A DNA stretch of 64,000 nt from Sphingomonas aurantiaca (lineage in GTDB: Bacteria; Pseudomonadota; Alphaproteobacteria; Sphingomonadales; Sphingomonadaceae). Shown here one piece after another: positions 8,698 through 15,728 of the stretch (the first letter of the stretch is position 1; each line of letters opens with the position of its first letter). The stretch spans positions 513,098 through 577,097 of the forward strand of contig NZ_QAOG01000003.1 in assembly GCF_003050705.1 (NCBI RefSeq). The letters run 5' to 3'. Made by a program: the position numbers and the translations under genes. Under the pieces are notes generated by a model that saw only the letters and a list, made by a program, of their open reading frames with translations, was not told where the DNA came from and ran no database searches.

Positions 8698-9597
8698 CTA
8701 TAGCAGCCCCGCGGCGCGATACCATGCGGCGGTTTGCGCCAGGGCTTGTGGGGTCGGGACCGCAGGCGTCCAGAGCGCGGGCGGGGGCGGCGCGTGCGAC
8801 ACCCAGTCGGGGTGGCAGAAATAGCTGACCCGGTCGCGCGTGAGCTTGGCCTTGCGGCGGCGGACGAGGCGGTCGGCGGCGGACGCGAGCCTGAGGAATG
8901 CGCGGGGTGTGGAGATCACCCTGATCGATTTGCCGACCGCCACGCCGACGGCGCGCGCGAAGTCGCGGTTGTCCCAGCCGTTCGGTACGCCGTCGTCGGG
9001 TTCCATGATCGACGGCGCGGCGGGGGTTTCAGCGAGTGCGAGCAGAAGTGCGGTCAGATCCTCGACGTACAACAGCGATACGCGGGTGCCTGCCGGGGGC
9101 ATCGGCAGATAGCCCGTCCTAGCGGCCTTGAAGACGTCGAGCAGTTCGTGATCGCGCGGGCCGAAGATCGCGGGCGGGCGGATGATCGTCCAGTCGAGCC
9201 CGGATGCTTGAACGCGCGTCTCCGCTTCGGCCTTCGACCAGCCGTAATTCGACAAGGTGGGCTCGCGCGCGGCGAGCGACGAGACATGGACGAAGCGGCG
9301 GATGCCGGACAGCCGCGTCGCCTTCAGGATCGCCTCGGTGCCCGCGATATTACCCGCGGCGAAGGCGACGCGATCGGGCACGTTGACGACGCCCGCGACG
9401 TGGATCACGACGTCCGCGCCCTCGACCAGCTTGCCCAGGCTCATCGGGCGATCGAGCGCGCCTTCGATCCAGGTGACGCCGGTCCGCTTGGCCTGCGGCT
9501 TGCGGGCGAGCGCGCGGATCGTGTGGCCGGTCTCGAGCGCATGATCGATCAGGTGGCTGCCGACGAACCCCGTGCCGCCGGTGATGGCCAGAATCAT
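8698..9597 (-). CDS. NAD-dependent epimerase/dehydratase family protein, CerR-like
   Basis: A 299-aa extended short-chain dehydrogenase. It opens with the nucleotide-binding motif TGGTGFVGSH and has the catalytic pattern HVSSLAAR then NYGWSKAEAE (Tyr-x3-Lys), followed by RPPAIFGP. In Caulobacter a protein of this class beside spt reduces the keto group during bacterial ceramide synthesis (CerR); the same role is likely here because the gene lies directly upstream of acp and spt on the same strand. The translation from 9699 would add 34 arginine-rich residues without domain character, so the ATG at 9597 is chosen. A separate ceramide synthase (bCerS) is not in the window. Confidence 0.85.
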   Translation of the reverse strand: MILAITGGTGFVGSHLIDHALETGHTIRALARKPQAKRTGVTWIEGALDRPMSLGKLVEGADVVIHVAGVVNVPDRVAFAAGNIAGTEAILKATRLSGIRRFVHVSSLAAREPTLSNYGWSKAEAETRVQASGLDWTIIRPPAIFGPRDHELLDVFKAARTGYLPMPPAGTRVSLLYVEDLTALLLALAETPAAPSIMEPDDGVPNGWDNRDFARAVGVAVGKSIRVISTPRAFLRLASAADRLVRRRKAKLTRDRVSYFCHPDWVSHAPPPPALWTPAVPTPQALAQTAAWYRAAGLL

Positions 9598-9631
9598 GGT
9601 CGCGTTCCCGGGGTGAACAGAGCGCGGCCGA

Positions 9632-10729
9632 TCACAGCAGCGCCAGATGGTTGCGGTGGACCAGCGCGGACCGCGGCGCGTAGCCGAGGATCGCCGCATG
9701 ATCGTCGCTGTGCCGGCCGAGCAGGCGTGCGGTATCGGCGGCGTCGTATTCCGCGAGGCCGCGCGCGATCGTGCCCGCAGGCCCCTCGATCGTCACCAGA
9801 TCGCCGCGCGTGAAACCGCCGTCGATCCGGATCGCGCCGGCCGCGAGCAAACTCCGCCCTTGGCCGAGCGCGGCCGCGGCGCCCGCATCGACATGGATCG
9901 CGCCCTTCGCGGTCAGTCCGCCCGCGAGCCAAGCTTTCCGCGCAGACGCGGTGCGTTCGGCGGTGAAGAGCGTGTGGCGGGCAGGGGTGGAGAGCGGATG
10001 GTCGATACGGCCCGAGGCGATCGCTAGCGGAATGCCCGCACCGGTCGCGATCCGCGCGGCGGCGATCTTCGAGGCCATGCCGCCCGAGCCCATCCCCGAG
10101 CCCGACCCGTCGTCTGCCATGCCCGCGACCGCGTCGATCCGGGCGACGCTGGCGATATGCGTCGCGGACGGGTCGGTGTGCGGGTTGGCGGTATAGAGCC
10201 CGTCGACGTCGGAGAGCAGGATCACGCCCTGCGCACCCGCCGCCTGCGCGACTCGCGCGGCGAGGCGGTCATTGTCGCCGAAGCGGATTTCCTCGGTCGC
10301 GACGCTGTCGTTCTCGTTGATGACCGGGACGACCTTGAGCGACAGCAGGCGGTTGAGCGTCGCGGCGGCGTTGAGATAGCGGCGGCGGTCCTCGAGGTCG
10401 TCGAGCGTGACGAGCATCTGCGCGGCGTTGAGCCCCTGCGCGGCGAGCAATTCGGCCCAGACCTGGCTGAGCGCGATCTGGCCGGTGGCGGCGGCGGCCT
10501 GCGCGTCCTCGAGACTCGCGCGGCCGCCTTTCGATAGCCCGAGTCGGCGTGCGCCCAAGGCGATCGCGCCGGACGATACGATCGCAATCTGCTGGCCCTC
10601 AGCGGTGCGCGCGGCGATGTCGGCGACGAGGCCCGTGAGCCAGTCGCGTCGGACGCTGCCGTCGGGATCGACGAGCAGCGCCGAGCCGATCTTCACGATC
10701 AGCCGCGCGCAAGATGACGGTGGAAACAT
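9632..10729 (-). CDS. proB: Glutamate 5-kinase
   Basis: ProB phosphorylates L-glutamate to gamma-glutamyl phosphate, the first step of proline synthesis, in the cytoplasm. The amino-acid kinase domain covers residues 10-260 (VKIGSALLV at the start, AIVSSGAIALG, PVINENDSVAT, LLSDVDGLYTANP, GGMASKIAAARIAT) and a PUA domain follows (about 275-355). The 365-aa length is normal. The ATG at 10729 is preceded on the minus strand by GGGAG five bases away; a GTG one codon earlier is the alternative. The binding site seems to come from the adjoining family E repeat. The partner proA is not in the window. Confidence 0.95.
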   Translation of the reverse strand: MFPPSSCARLIVKIGSALLVDPDGSVRRDWLTGLVADIAARTAEGQQIAIVSSGAIALGARRLGLSKGGRASLEDAQAAAATGQIALSQVWAELLAAQGLNAAQMLVTLDDLEDRRRYLNAAATLNRLLSLKVVPVINENDSVATEEIRFGDNDRLAARVAQAAGAQGVILLSDVDGLYTANPHTDPSATHIASVARIDAVAGMADDGSGSGMGSGGMASKIAAARIATGAGIPLAIASGRIDHPLSTPARHTLFTAERTASARKAWLAGGLTAKGAIHVDAGAAAALGQGRSLLAAGAIRIDGGFTRGDLVTIEGPAGTIARGLAEYDAADTARLLGRHSDDHAAILGYAPRSALVHRNHLALL

Positions 10730-10734
10730 CACTG

Positions 10735-10836
10735 CTCCCTCTCCCCGTCGGGGAGAGGGTCGGGGCGAGGGGCAGCCAAGCAGTGCAACGCCCGGAACAG
10801 CCCCTCACCCAACCCTCTCCCCGAGGGGGAGAGGGC
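10735..10836. repeat. Palindromic repeat, family E (obgE-proB gap)
   Basis: Two small palindromes built on CCCTCTCCCC and GGGGAGAGGG sit at the ends of a 102-bp unit. The left one reads CCCTCTCCCCGTCGGGGAGA and the right one CTCTCCCCGAGGGGGAGAG. The outer parts (GGGCGAGGGGC and GCCCCTCACCC) also pair, so the whole unit can fold. It occupies nearly all of the obgE-proB gap. A second copy lies between tsf and pyrH. Confidence 0.8.
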
Positions 10837-10847
10837 TATGCGTTGGC

Positions 10848-11894
10848 CTACAGCGGCGACCATGCGACCGGGACTTCGCCCTCTTCGAGGTCCTTCGCCG
10901 CGCCGGGGGCCGGGCCGATCGCGCCGATCAGCTTGTCGAGCACCGCTTCGATCCCCGCGCCGCTCGCGCCCGAGATCGCCATCACCTCGGCGCCGCTGGC
11001 TTCCGCCAGCTCTGCCGACAGCGCCGCGATCAGTTCGGCATCGAGCATGTCGATCTTGTTGAGCGCGACGATGACGTTCTTGTCGGTCAGCCCCTCGCCG
11101 TAATTCTCCAGCTCGTCGCGCACGATCCGGTACGATTCGGCGACGTCGGCGTCGTTCGCATCGACCAGATGCAGCAACACGCGGCACCGCTCGATATGCC
11201 CGAGGAACCGGTCGCCGATGCCGGCGCCCTCGGCCGCACCCTGGATCAGCCCGGGAATATCCGCGACGACGAATTCGCGCTGCTTGTGGCGCACAACGCC
11301 CAGCTGCGGCCGGGTGGTGGTGAAGGCGTATTCGCCGACCTTGGCCTGCGCGTTCGTCACCTGGTTGATGAAGGTCGACTTGCCCGCGTTCGGCAGCCCG
11401 ACGAGACCCGCATCCGCGAGCAGCTTCAAGCGCAGCCAGACCCACGCCTCGCCATAGGGCCAGCCGGTGCCGTGCTGGCGTGGGGTGCGGTTGGTCGAGG
11501 TCTTGTAGCTGGCATTACCGCGCCCGCCGTCGCCGCCGCGGAACAGCACTTCGCGCTGGCCGACTTGCGTGAAGTCGATCAGCACCTCTTCCTTGTCCTC
11601 CGACAGCACCTGCGTGCCGAGCGGCACGCGGATCACGAGATCCTCGCCGCCTGCGCCGGTACGGTTCGAGCCCGAGCCGCCCGAGCCGCGCGGTGCGCGG
11701 AAATGCTGCGTGTAGCGAAAGTCGATCAGCGTGTTCAGGCCGGCGATGCATTCGAACACGATGTCGCCGCCCTTGCCGCCATTGCCGCCATCGGGGCCGC
11801 CATATTCGATATATTTCTCGCGGCGGAAGCTGACGGCACCGGGGCCGCCCTCACCTGAACGGACGTAGATCTTGGCTTGGTCTAGAAAATGCAT
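10848..11894 (-). CDS. obgE: GTPase ObgE/CgtA
   Basis: A 348-aa Obg-family GTPase that acts in large ribosomal subunit maturation and growth control. The glycine-rich Obg fold covers residues 1-158 ([30 protein letters not shown]). The G domain follows with G1 [10 protein letters not shown]2 around [12 protein letters not shown]3 DIPGL, G4 NKID and G5 SGASG. The poorly conserved C-terminal extension is very short. It is upstream of proB on the same strand, and rplU-rpmA lies further upstream on the same strand, a common association. Confidence 0.97.
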   Translation of the reverse strand: MHFLDQAKIYVRSGEGGPGAVSFRREKYIEYGGPDGGNGGKGGDIVFECIAGLNTLIDFRYTQHFRAPRGSGGSGSNRTGAGGEDLVIRVPLGTQVLSEDKEEVLIDFTQVGQREVLFRGGDGGRGNASYKTSTNRTPRQHGTGWPYGEAWVWLRLKLLADAGLVGLPNAGKSTFINQVTNAQAKVGEYAFTTTRPQLGVVRHKQREFVVADIPGLIQGAAEGAGIGDRFLGHIERCRVLLHLVDANDADVAESYRIVRDELENYGEGLTDKNVIVALNKIDMLDAELIAALSAELAEASGAEVMAISGASGAGIEAVLDKLIGAIGPAPGAAKDLEEGEVPVAWSPL

Positions 11895-11961
11895 CGCCGC
11901 CCCATAGCGAAATTGGCGAAAATCGCCAGTGTCTGCGATTCGGGTTCCGATTCGGTGACGC

Positions 11962-12561
11962 TCAGCCCGATGGGCAGGCGGCGGCGTCCTTGCTCGCGAG
12001 CAGCGCGTCGAGCGCGAGTTCGCGCGCCCTGGTCGCAGGCAGGCCTAGCGCGCGGGCCATCGGCGCGCCCATCAAGGCGTCGCCGAGCGCCATCAGCACC
12101 AGCGTGAGCGTCTGGTCCTGGATCGGCTGGTCGCCGGGCATGTCGCCCTCGGCGAGTTCGTCGACCAGATCGTGGATCGCGGTGAGAATCGGGTCGAGCG
12201 CGTCGGTATTGCCCGACAGGATCATCCAGCTCGCCAGTGCGCCCGCACCGCCCTTGCCGAACGCGTCGAACGTCATCTCGACGACTTCGCGGGGGTCGAG
12301 CTCGCCCGCGCGCACCCGCAGCACCGCGGCGCCGATCGTGCCGACGATGTCCGCCGCCATCCGCGTGATCAGCGCGGTCTGCAGCGCTTCCGCCGAGCCG
12401 AAATGGTGGAGCAGATTGGCGTGCGTCCGCCCGATCCGGCCCGCCACCGCCTTCAAGGTGACGGCGCTGGGGCCGCTTTCGACGAGCAGCGCGCGCGCGG
12501 CCTCGACGGCGGCGTCACGCGATTCGGTGGGGGAGAGGCGCTTGCGCGGTGGTGACGTCAC
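11962..12561 (-). CDS. TetR/AcrR family transcriptional regulator
   Basis: A 199-aa protein with an N-terminal helix-turn-helix of TetR type: [20 protein letters not shown] leads into [21 protein letters not shown] (about residues 38-58). The remaining 140 residues are the usual all-helical ligand and dimer domain. No divergent neighbour suggests an obvious target; obgE downstream on the same strand is a housekeeping gene and an unlikely one. The gene may act on distant loci. The start ATG at 12561 lies just downstream of a short palindromic stretch, TTACAGCGATGTAA (12581-12594 region), that could be an operator, but this was judged only by eye. Confidence 0.85.
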   Translation of the reverse strand: MTSPPRKRLSPTESRDAAVEAARALLVESGPSAVTLKAVAGRIGRTHANLLHHFGSAEALQTALITRMAADIVGTIGAAVLRVRAGELDPREVVEMTFDAFGKGGAGALASWMILSGNTDALDPILTAIHDLVDELAEGDMPGDQPIQDQTLTLVLMALGDALMGAPMARALGLPATRARELALDALLASKDAAACPSG

Positions 12562-12712
12562 GGGACGGGAACCTATTTACATCGCTGTAAGTAAAGAATG
12601 TTGATCCCTGTTTGGAGGTTTCCGTGGGGAAAGCAACCATGCCTGCCGATTCGGGATCCCCGCTTTTGCGGGCCAAAGGGAGGTGGGGGGAGTCGCCCCG
12701 TCACCAGATGCA

Positions 12713-12815
12713 CCACCCCGGCGAGGCTGGGGCCCAGCTGGGGGACGGTACCGACGGAAATCATCGCGTCGTTACGACGACCATGCCAACTGGGCCCCGG
12801 CCTTTGCCGGGGTGG
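12713..12815. repeat. Palindromic repeat, family A, copy 1
   Basis: CCACCCCGGCGAGGCTGGGG begins the unit and its near-complement GGCCTTTGCCGGGGTGG ends it. The inner parts GCCCAGCTGGGGG and CCAACTGGGCCCC also pair. The unit is about 103 bp and copies 2 and 3 (36.5 and 45.65 kb) have nearly the same length and order. It takes up the centre of the 284-bp gap between the TetR and GNAT genes; a smaller palindrome CCCCGCTTTTGCGGG lies at about 12657-12672. Nothing else is evident in this gap. Confidence 0.85.
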
Positions 12816-12845
12816 AGTCGTACTCTCAGGGGAAAGGCGCGCGGC

Positions 12846-13391
12846 TCACGCCGCCATCGGCATCGGCGCGCATCGATCGTCATCGAGATCGAGTTCGAAC
12901 ATCACCGCGGGCGCCTCGCCCCCGCGCCCGCGCGAGGTCCGCGGCTCGATCCGACCTGTGGGTCGGAACCCGAGCTTCGCCAGCACGCGTCCCGACGCCG
13001 GGTTGTCGACGAAGTGGAACGCATCCAGCCGGCGCAGGCCCAGCGCGTGGCGGGCCATCGCCACCACCGCCACGCCGGCCTCGGTCGCATAGCCGCGACC
13101 CCAGGCGTCCGGCGCCAGCCAATAGCCGAGTTCATGGCCCGCCTCCGCCGCCCGGATGGCGATCCCGCCGACGAGTCGCGGCGTGCCGGCGTCCATCGTC
13201 TCGATCAGGAAATGGGGGTCGTGCGCGCCACGCGGCTGCGCCAGAAACGCCTCGGCATCGTCCAGCGTATAGGGCCAGGGCGCACGCGCCAGCTTGGCGA
13301 TGACCGACTCATGGCCGATCGCCCGCGCCAATGCAGGCGCATCTTCCGGCCAGCCTGGCCGCAACGTCAGTCTCTTGGTGCGCGCGAACAC
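12846..13391 (-). CDS. GNAT family N-acetyltransferase (RimJ/RimL type)
   Basis: A 181-aa protein with the RimJ/RimL-like GNAT order: TKRLTLRPGWPEDAPALARA at the N terminus, LVGGIAIR in the core strand, and the acetyl-CoA loop region LGYWLAPDAWGRGYATEAG, followed by VDNPASGRVLAKLGFRPTG. The frame is open up to 13547, but a GTG at 13391 is preceded by AAGGAG with a six-base spacer, whereas upstream ATGs have no such site and would add proline- and arginine-rich residues. The GTG is therefore taken as the start. The target (ribosomal protein, antibiotic or metabolite) is unknown. Confidence 0.85.
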   Translation of the reverse strand: MFARTKRLTLRPGWPEDAPALARAIGHESVIAKLARAPWPYTLDDAEAFLAQPRGAHDPHFLIETMDAGTPRLVGGIAIRAAEAGHELGYWLAPDAWGRGYATEAGVAVVAMARHALGLRRLDAFHFVDNPASGRVLAKLGFRPTGRIEPRTSRGRGGEAPAVMFELDLDDDRCAPMPMAA

Positions 13392-13473
13392 GGCTCTCTC
13401 CTTCACGCATCGCGCCTGACGCCCTGCCATGTCCGAATGACAGGGCAGCGACAGGCGAGGGGGAGGGAGCAAT

Positions 13474-13503
13474 AAAAAAGGGAGCCGGGGTGACCCGTCT
13501 CCC
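13474..13503 (-). terminator. Rho-independent terminator of rplU-rpmA
   Basis: On the minus strand GGGAGACGGG pairs with CCCGGCTCCC around a GTCA-type loop with one mismatch, and TTTTTT follows directly. It lies 64 bases past the rpmA stop codon, where the end of this ribosomal protein operon is expected. Confidence 0.85.
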
Positions 13504-13566
13504 TTGTTCAGGTTCGCTTTCGCGACCCGGGTCACCCTGGTGGGCAACCCGGATGGTTACCCGATG

Positions 13567-13857
13567 TTATTCGGCTGCTGCTGCCATGTCGGCAACGTCG
13601 TTCGCCGCCAGCTCGACCGAGCAGAACTTGCGACCAAGTTTGCCCTGGCTGAATACGACGCGGCCATCGACCAGCGCGAACAGCGTGTGGTCCGTGCCGA
13701 TGCCGACATTGGTGCCCGGGTAGAACTTCGTTCCGCGCTGACGCACGAGGATGTTGCCGGCGACGCACGCCTGGCCACCGAACTTCTTGACGCCGAGACG
13801 ACGACCGGCCGAATCGCGACCGTTGCGCGAAGAGCCGCCTGCTTTCTTATGTGCCAT
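13567..13857 (-). CDS. rpmA: 50S ribosomal protein L27
   Basis: A 96-aa basic ribosomal protein beginning [16 protein letters not shown], the flexible N-terminal tail that reaches the peptidyl-transferase centre. The conserved [22 protein letters not shown] follows in the mature fold. There is no N-terminal extension of the kind cleaved in Firmicutes. It is 13 bases downstream of rplU in the usual operon and is followed by a terminator. Confidence 0.98.
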   Translation of the reverse strand: MAHKKAGGSSRNGRDSAGRRLGVKKFGGQACVAGNILVRQRGTKFYPGTNVGIGTDHTLFALVDGRVVFSQGKLGRKFCSVELAANDVADMAAAAE

Positions 13858-13870
13858 CTGAAGCTACTCC

Positions 13871-14218
13871 TTATGCCTGAGCGGCCGGGGCGGTTTCGCC
13901 CTCGTTGCTCTTTGCAGTGTGGCCGCCGACGGACACGATCTTCAGGATCGTGTGCTGCTGGCGATGGCCGTTCTTGCGACGATAGTTGTGACGACGACGC
14001 TTCTTGAAGACGATGACCTTGTCCGCCTTCGCCTGCGCGATGATCTCTGCGGCGACGGTGAAACCCTCGACCGAGCGCAGCTCCGAGCCTTCGCCCGCCA
14101 GCAGCACATCGCCCAGCGTCACCGACGCCCCTGCATCGCCCTCGATCTTTTCGACGACGATCTTATCTCCGGCGGCGACGCGATACTGCTTGCCGCCCGT
14201 GCGCACGACTGCGAACAT
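13871..14218 (-). CDS. rplU: 50S ribosomal protein L21
   Basis: A 115-aa ribosomal protein that starts [18 protein letters not shown], the universal L21 N terminus. The basic RNA-binding stretch [18 protein letters not shown] lies near residues 74-91, and a short Ala/Glu-rich tail ([10 protein letters not shown]) extends the C terminus. Upstream in-frame residues to 14260 lack homology and are rejected. It is the first gene of rplU-rpmA, and a good promoter candidate lies about 65 bases upstream. Confidence 0.98.
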   Translation of the reverse strand: MFAVVRTGGKQYRVAAGDKIVVEKIEGDAGASVTLGDVLLAGEGSELRSVEGFTVAAEIIAQAKADKVIVFKKRRRHNYRRKNGHRQQHTILKIVSVGGHTAKSNEGETAPAAQA

Positions 14219-14281
14219 GGCCCTTGTCACTTTCCAAATACATGTGCCCCACGAACGCAAGGTCCGCCGGGAGAAGCCGGG

Positions 14282-14310
14282 CAGCTAAGCGAGGGGGGGG
14301 GCGTTGTCAA
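14282..14310 (-). promoter_or_regulatory. Candidate sigma-70 promoter for rplU-rpmA
   Basis: On the minus strand TTGACA (14305-14310) is a perfect -35 hexamer and TAGCTG (14282-14287) stands 17 bases downstream as a weak -10. It lies about 65 bases before the rplU start with no competing gene. The call rests on motif and spacing only. Confidence 0.45.
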
Positions 14311-14471
14311 CCGTGAAGGGGCGGCGACGGGGTGTTTAAGGGTGCGGGTCGTCTGCCTGCCGTCGCATCGTCAGGGTCCCGGTGCGGAATTATTTCCCCG
14401 CACAGACGGCGGACCAGGCCCGACTCGCGCGTCGGATCTGGAACCGGCTTTTGCCAGCGGTCCGATTCGCC

Positions 14472-14867
14472 TCAGTGCCGGTGAACCTGTCGCAGCGCGT
14501 ACCGGCCGTCTGCATAGTCGCTGAACAGGCCGGAGATCGCCGGATGGTCGACCGGCTCGTCGCTGTCGTCGGGCACCAGGTTCTGCTGGCTGACATAGGC
14601 GACGTAGCTCGACTCCATGTTCTCGGCGAGAAGATGGTAGAAGGGCTGGTCCTTCGACGGCCGGATATCCTCGGGGATCGCGGCATACCATTCGTCGCTG
14701 TTCGCAAAGACCGGATCGACGTCGAAGATAACCCCGCGGAAATCGAACAGCCGGTGACGCACGACGTCGCCGATCGAGAAATTCGCGTACGAGATCGGCG
14801 GCGCGACCACCTCGACGGGGACGAGCGGACTGGTGATGTCGTGGGCAATACTGTCGTGTCGGGGCAT
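14472..14867 (-). CDS. hspQ: Heat shock protein HspQ (hemimethylated-DNA-binding YccV family)
   Basis: A 131-aa protein with the YccV/HspQ domain from about residue 27: FSIGDVVRHRLFDFRGVIFD, then DEWYAAIPEDIRPSKDQPFY and a C-terminal YVSQQNLVPDD. In Escherichia coli HspQ binds hemimethylated oriC DNA and is a Lon specificity enhancer. The start MPRHDSIAHD is preferred; the longer frame to 15113 would run through tRNA-Ser antisense and is not real. It is a single gene divergent from the tRNA. Confidence 0.88.
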   Translation of the reverse strand: MPRHDSIAHDITSPLVPVEVVAPPISYANFSIGDVVRHRLFDFRGVIFDVDPVFANSDEWYAAIPEDIRPSKDQPFYHLLAENMESSYVAYVSQQNLVPDDSDEPVDHPAISGLFSDYADGRYALRQVHRH

Positions 14868-15022
14868 ATCCGCCAATTTAGGGGCTGTTTTGCGCCGCAC
14901 AAGGAAAACGCGCCGAGCGGTGCGCGCAGGGCCAAAATCCGCTTGCGTCCCCAGGATCACTTCATTAGAGGCCGCGCTTCGACCGATCGGAGGCGCTGTT
15001 CGCAGAGCTTCGGATGACCTGC

Positions 15023-15112
<90 letters not shown>

Positions 15113-15131
15113 ATTTCCTATAGCAACTGGT

Positions 15132-15674
15132 CTATCGCCGTCCCGCAAGGGGCCGCGCGTTTGGTGGCGGGCTGCCGATCTGCGCGGGGATCGCATCCCA
15201 ATGTTCTGCGAACTTACCGCCCGCGATCCGGAACATGTTGAAGAGGAATACCGGGCGGATGCGACCCGATGCGTCGGGAACGTCACGGCTGGTGACCAGG
15301 ATGACGCGATCGCCGTCGGCCATCAGCGCGACGCGCCTGGCGGGCTGGTTCATGCCGGGGGGAAGCGGGCCGGCAGGAACGGCCTCGGCGTTACGGATAA
15401 AGGCCTCGCGCGCGGTGCCCGGTGCCGACTCGCCCTCGCGATGCTGGATGTAATCGGGGCTGAGATAGCGTTCTGCGATGTGTCGTGCCTGCTGGGCCAT
15501 GGTCCCGGCTGCGTTGGCGGCATCGAGAGCGCGGTAGAAGTCCAGGACGAGGTTCTCGTTGATGATCTCGGCGGGGGTGTTAGTCGCGGCGGGTGCAGGC
15601 GCGCTAAGTGCCATGCCCGCCAGAAGTGGCAGCCACGCCAACCGCATGCCGGCACGTTTCTTGGCAACTATCAT
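15132..15674 (-). CDS. Exported SnoaL-like (NTF2 superfamily) protein
   Basis: A 180-aa protein with an N-terminal signal peptide (MRLAWLPLLAGMALSAPAPAA, after a basic leader). The mature part has a SnoaL-like cone fold pattern: VLDFYRALDAAN, then AERYLSPDYIQHREG, and the final LFNMFRIAGGKFAEHWD with the conserved EHWD ending. Such proteins include cyclases, isomerases and small-molecule binders, so the reaction is not predictable. A strong ribosome binding site (AAGAGGAG, eight-base spacer) supports the start. It is the last of four exported-protein genes on this strand behind the TonB-dependent receptor. Confidence 0.75.
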   Translation of the reverse strand: MIVAKKRAGMRLAWLPLLAGMALSAPAPAATNTPAEIINENLVLDFYRALDAANAAGTMAQQARHIAERYLSPDYIQHREGESAPGTAREAFIRNAEAVPAGPLPPGMNQPARRVALMADGDRVILVTSRDVPDASGRIRPVFLFNMFRIAGGKFAEHWDAIPAQIGSPPPNARPLAGRR

Positions 15675-15728
15675 CCCATCATCTCCTCTTGCGATTGACG
15701 CGCGCGTCCGCCGCCGTTTCGTGGCGGT

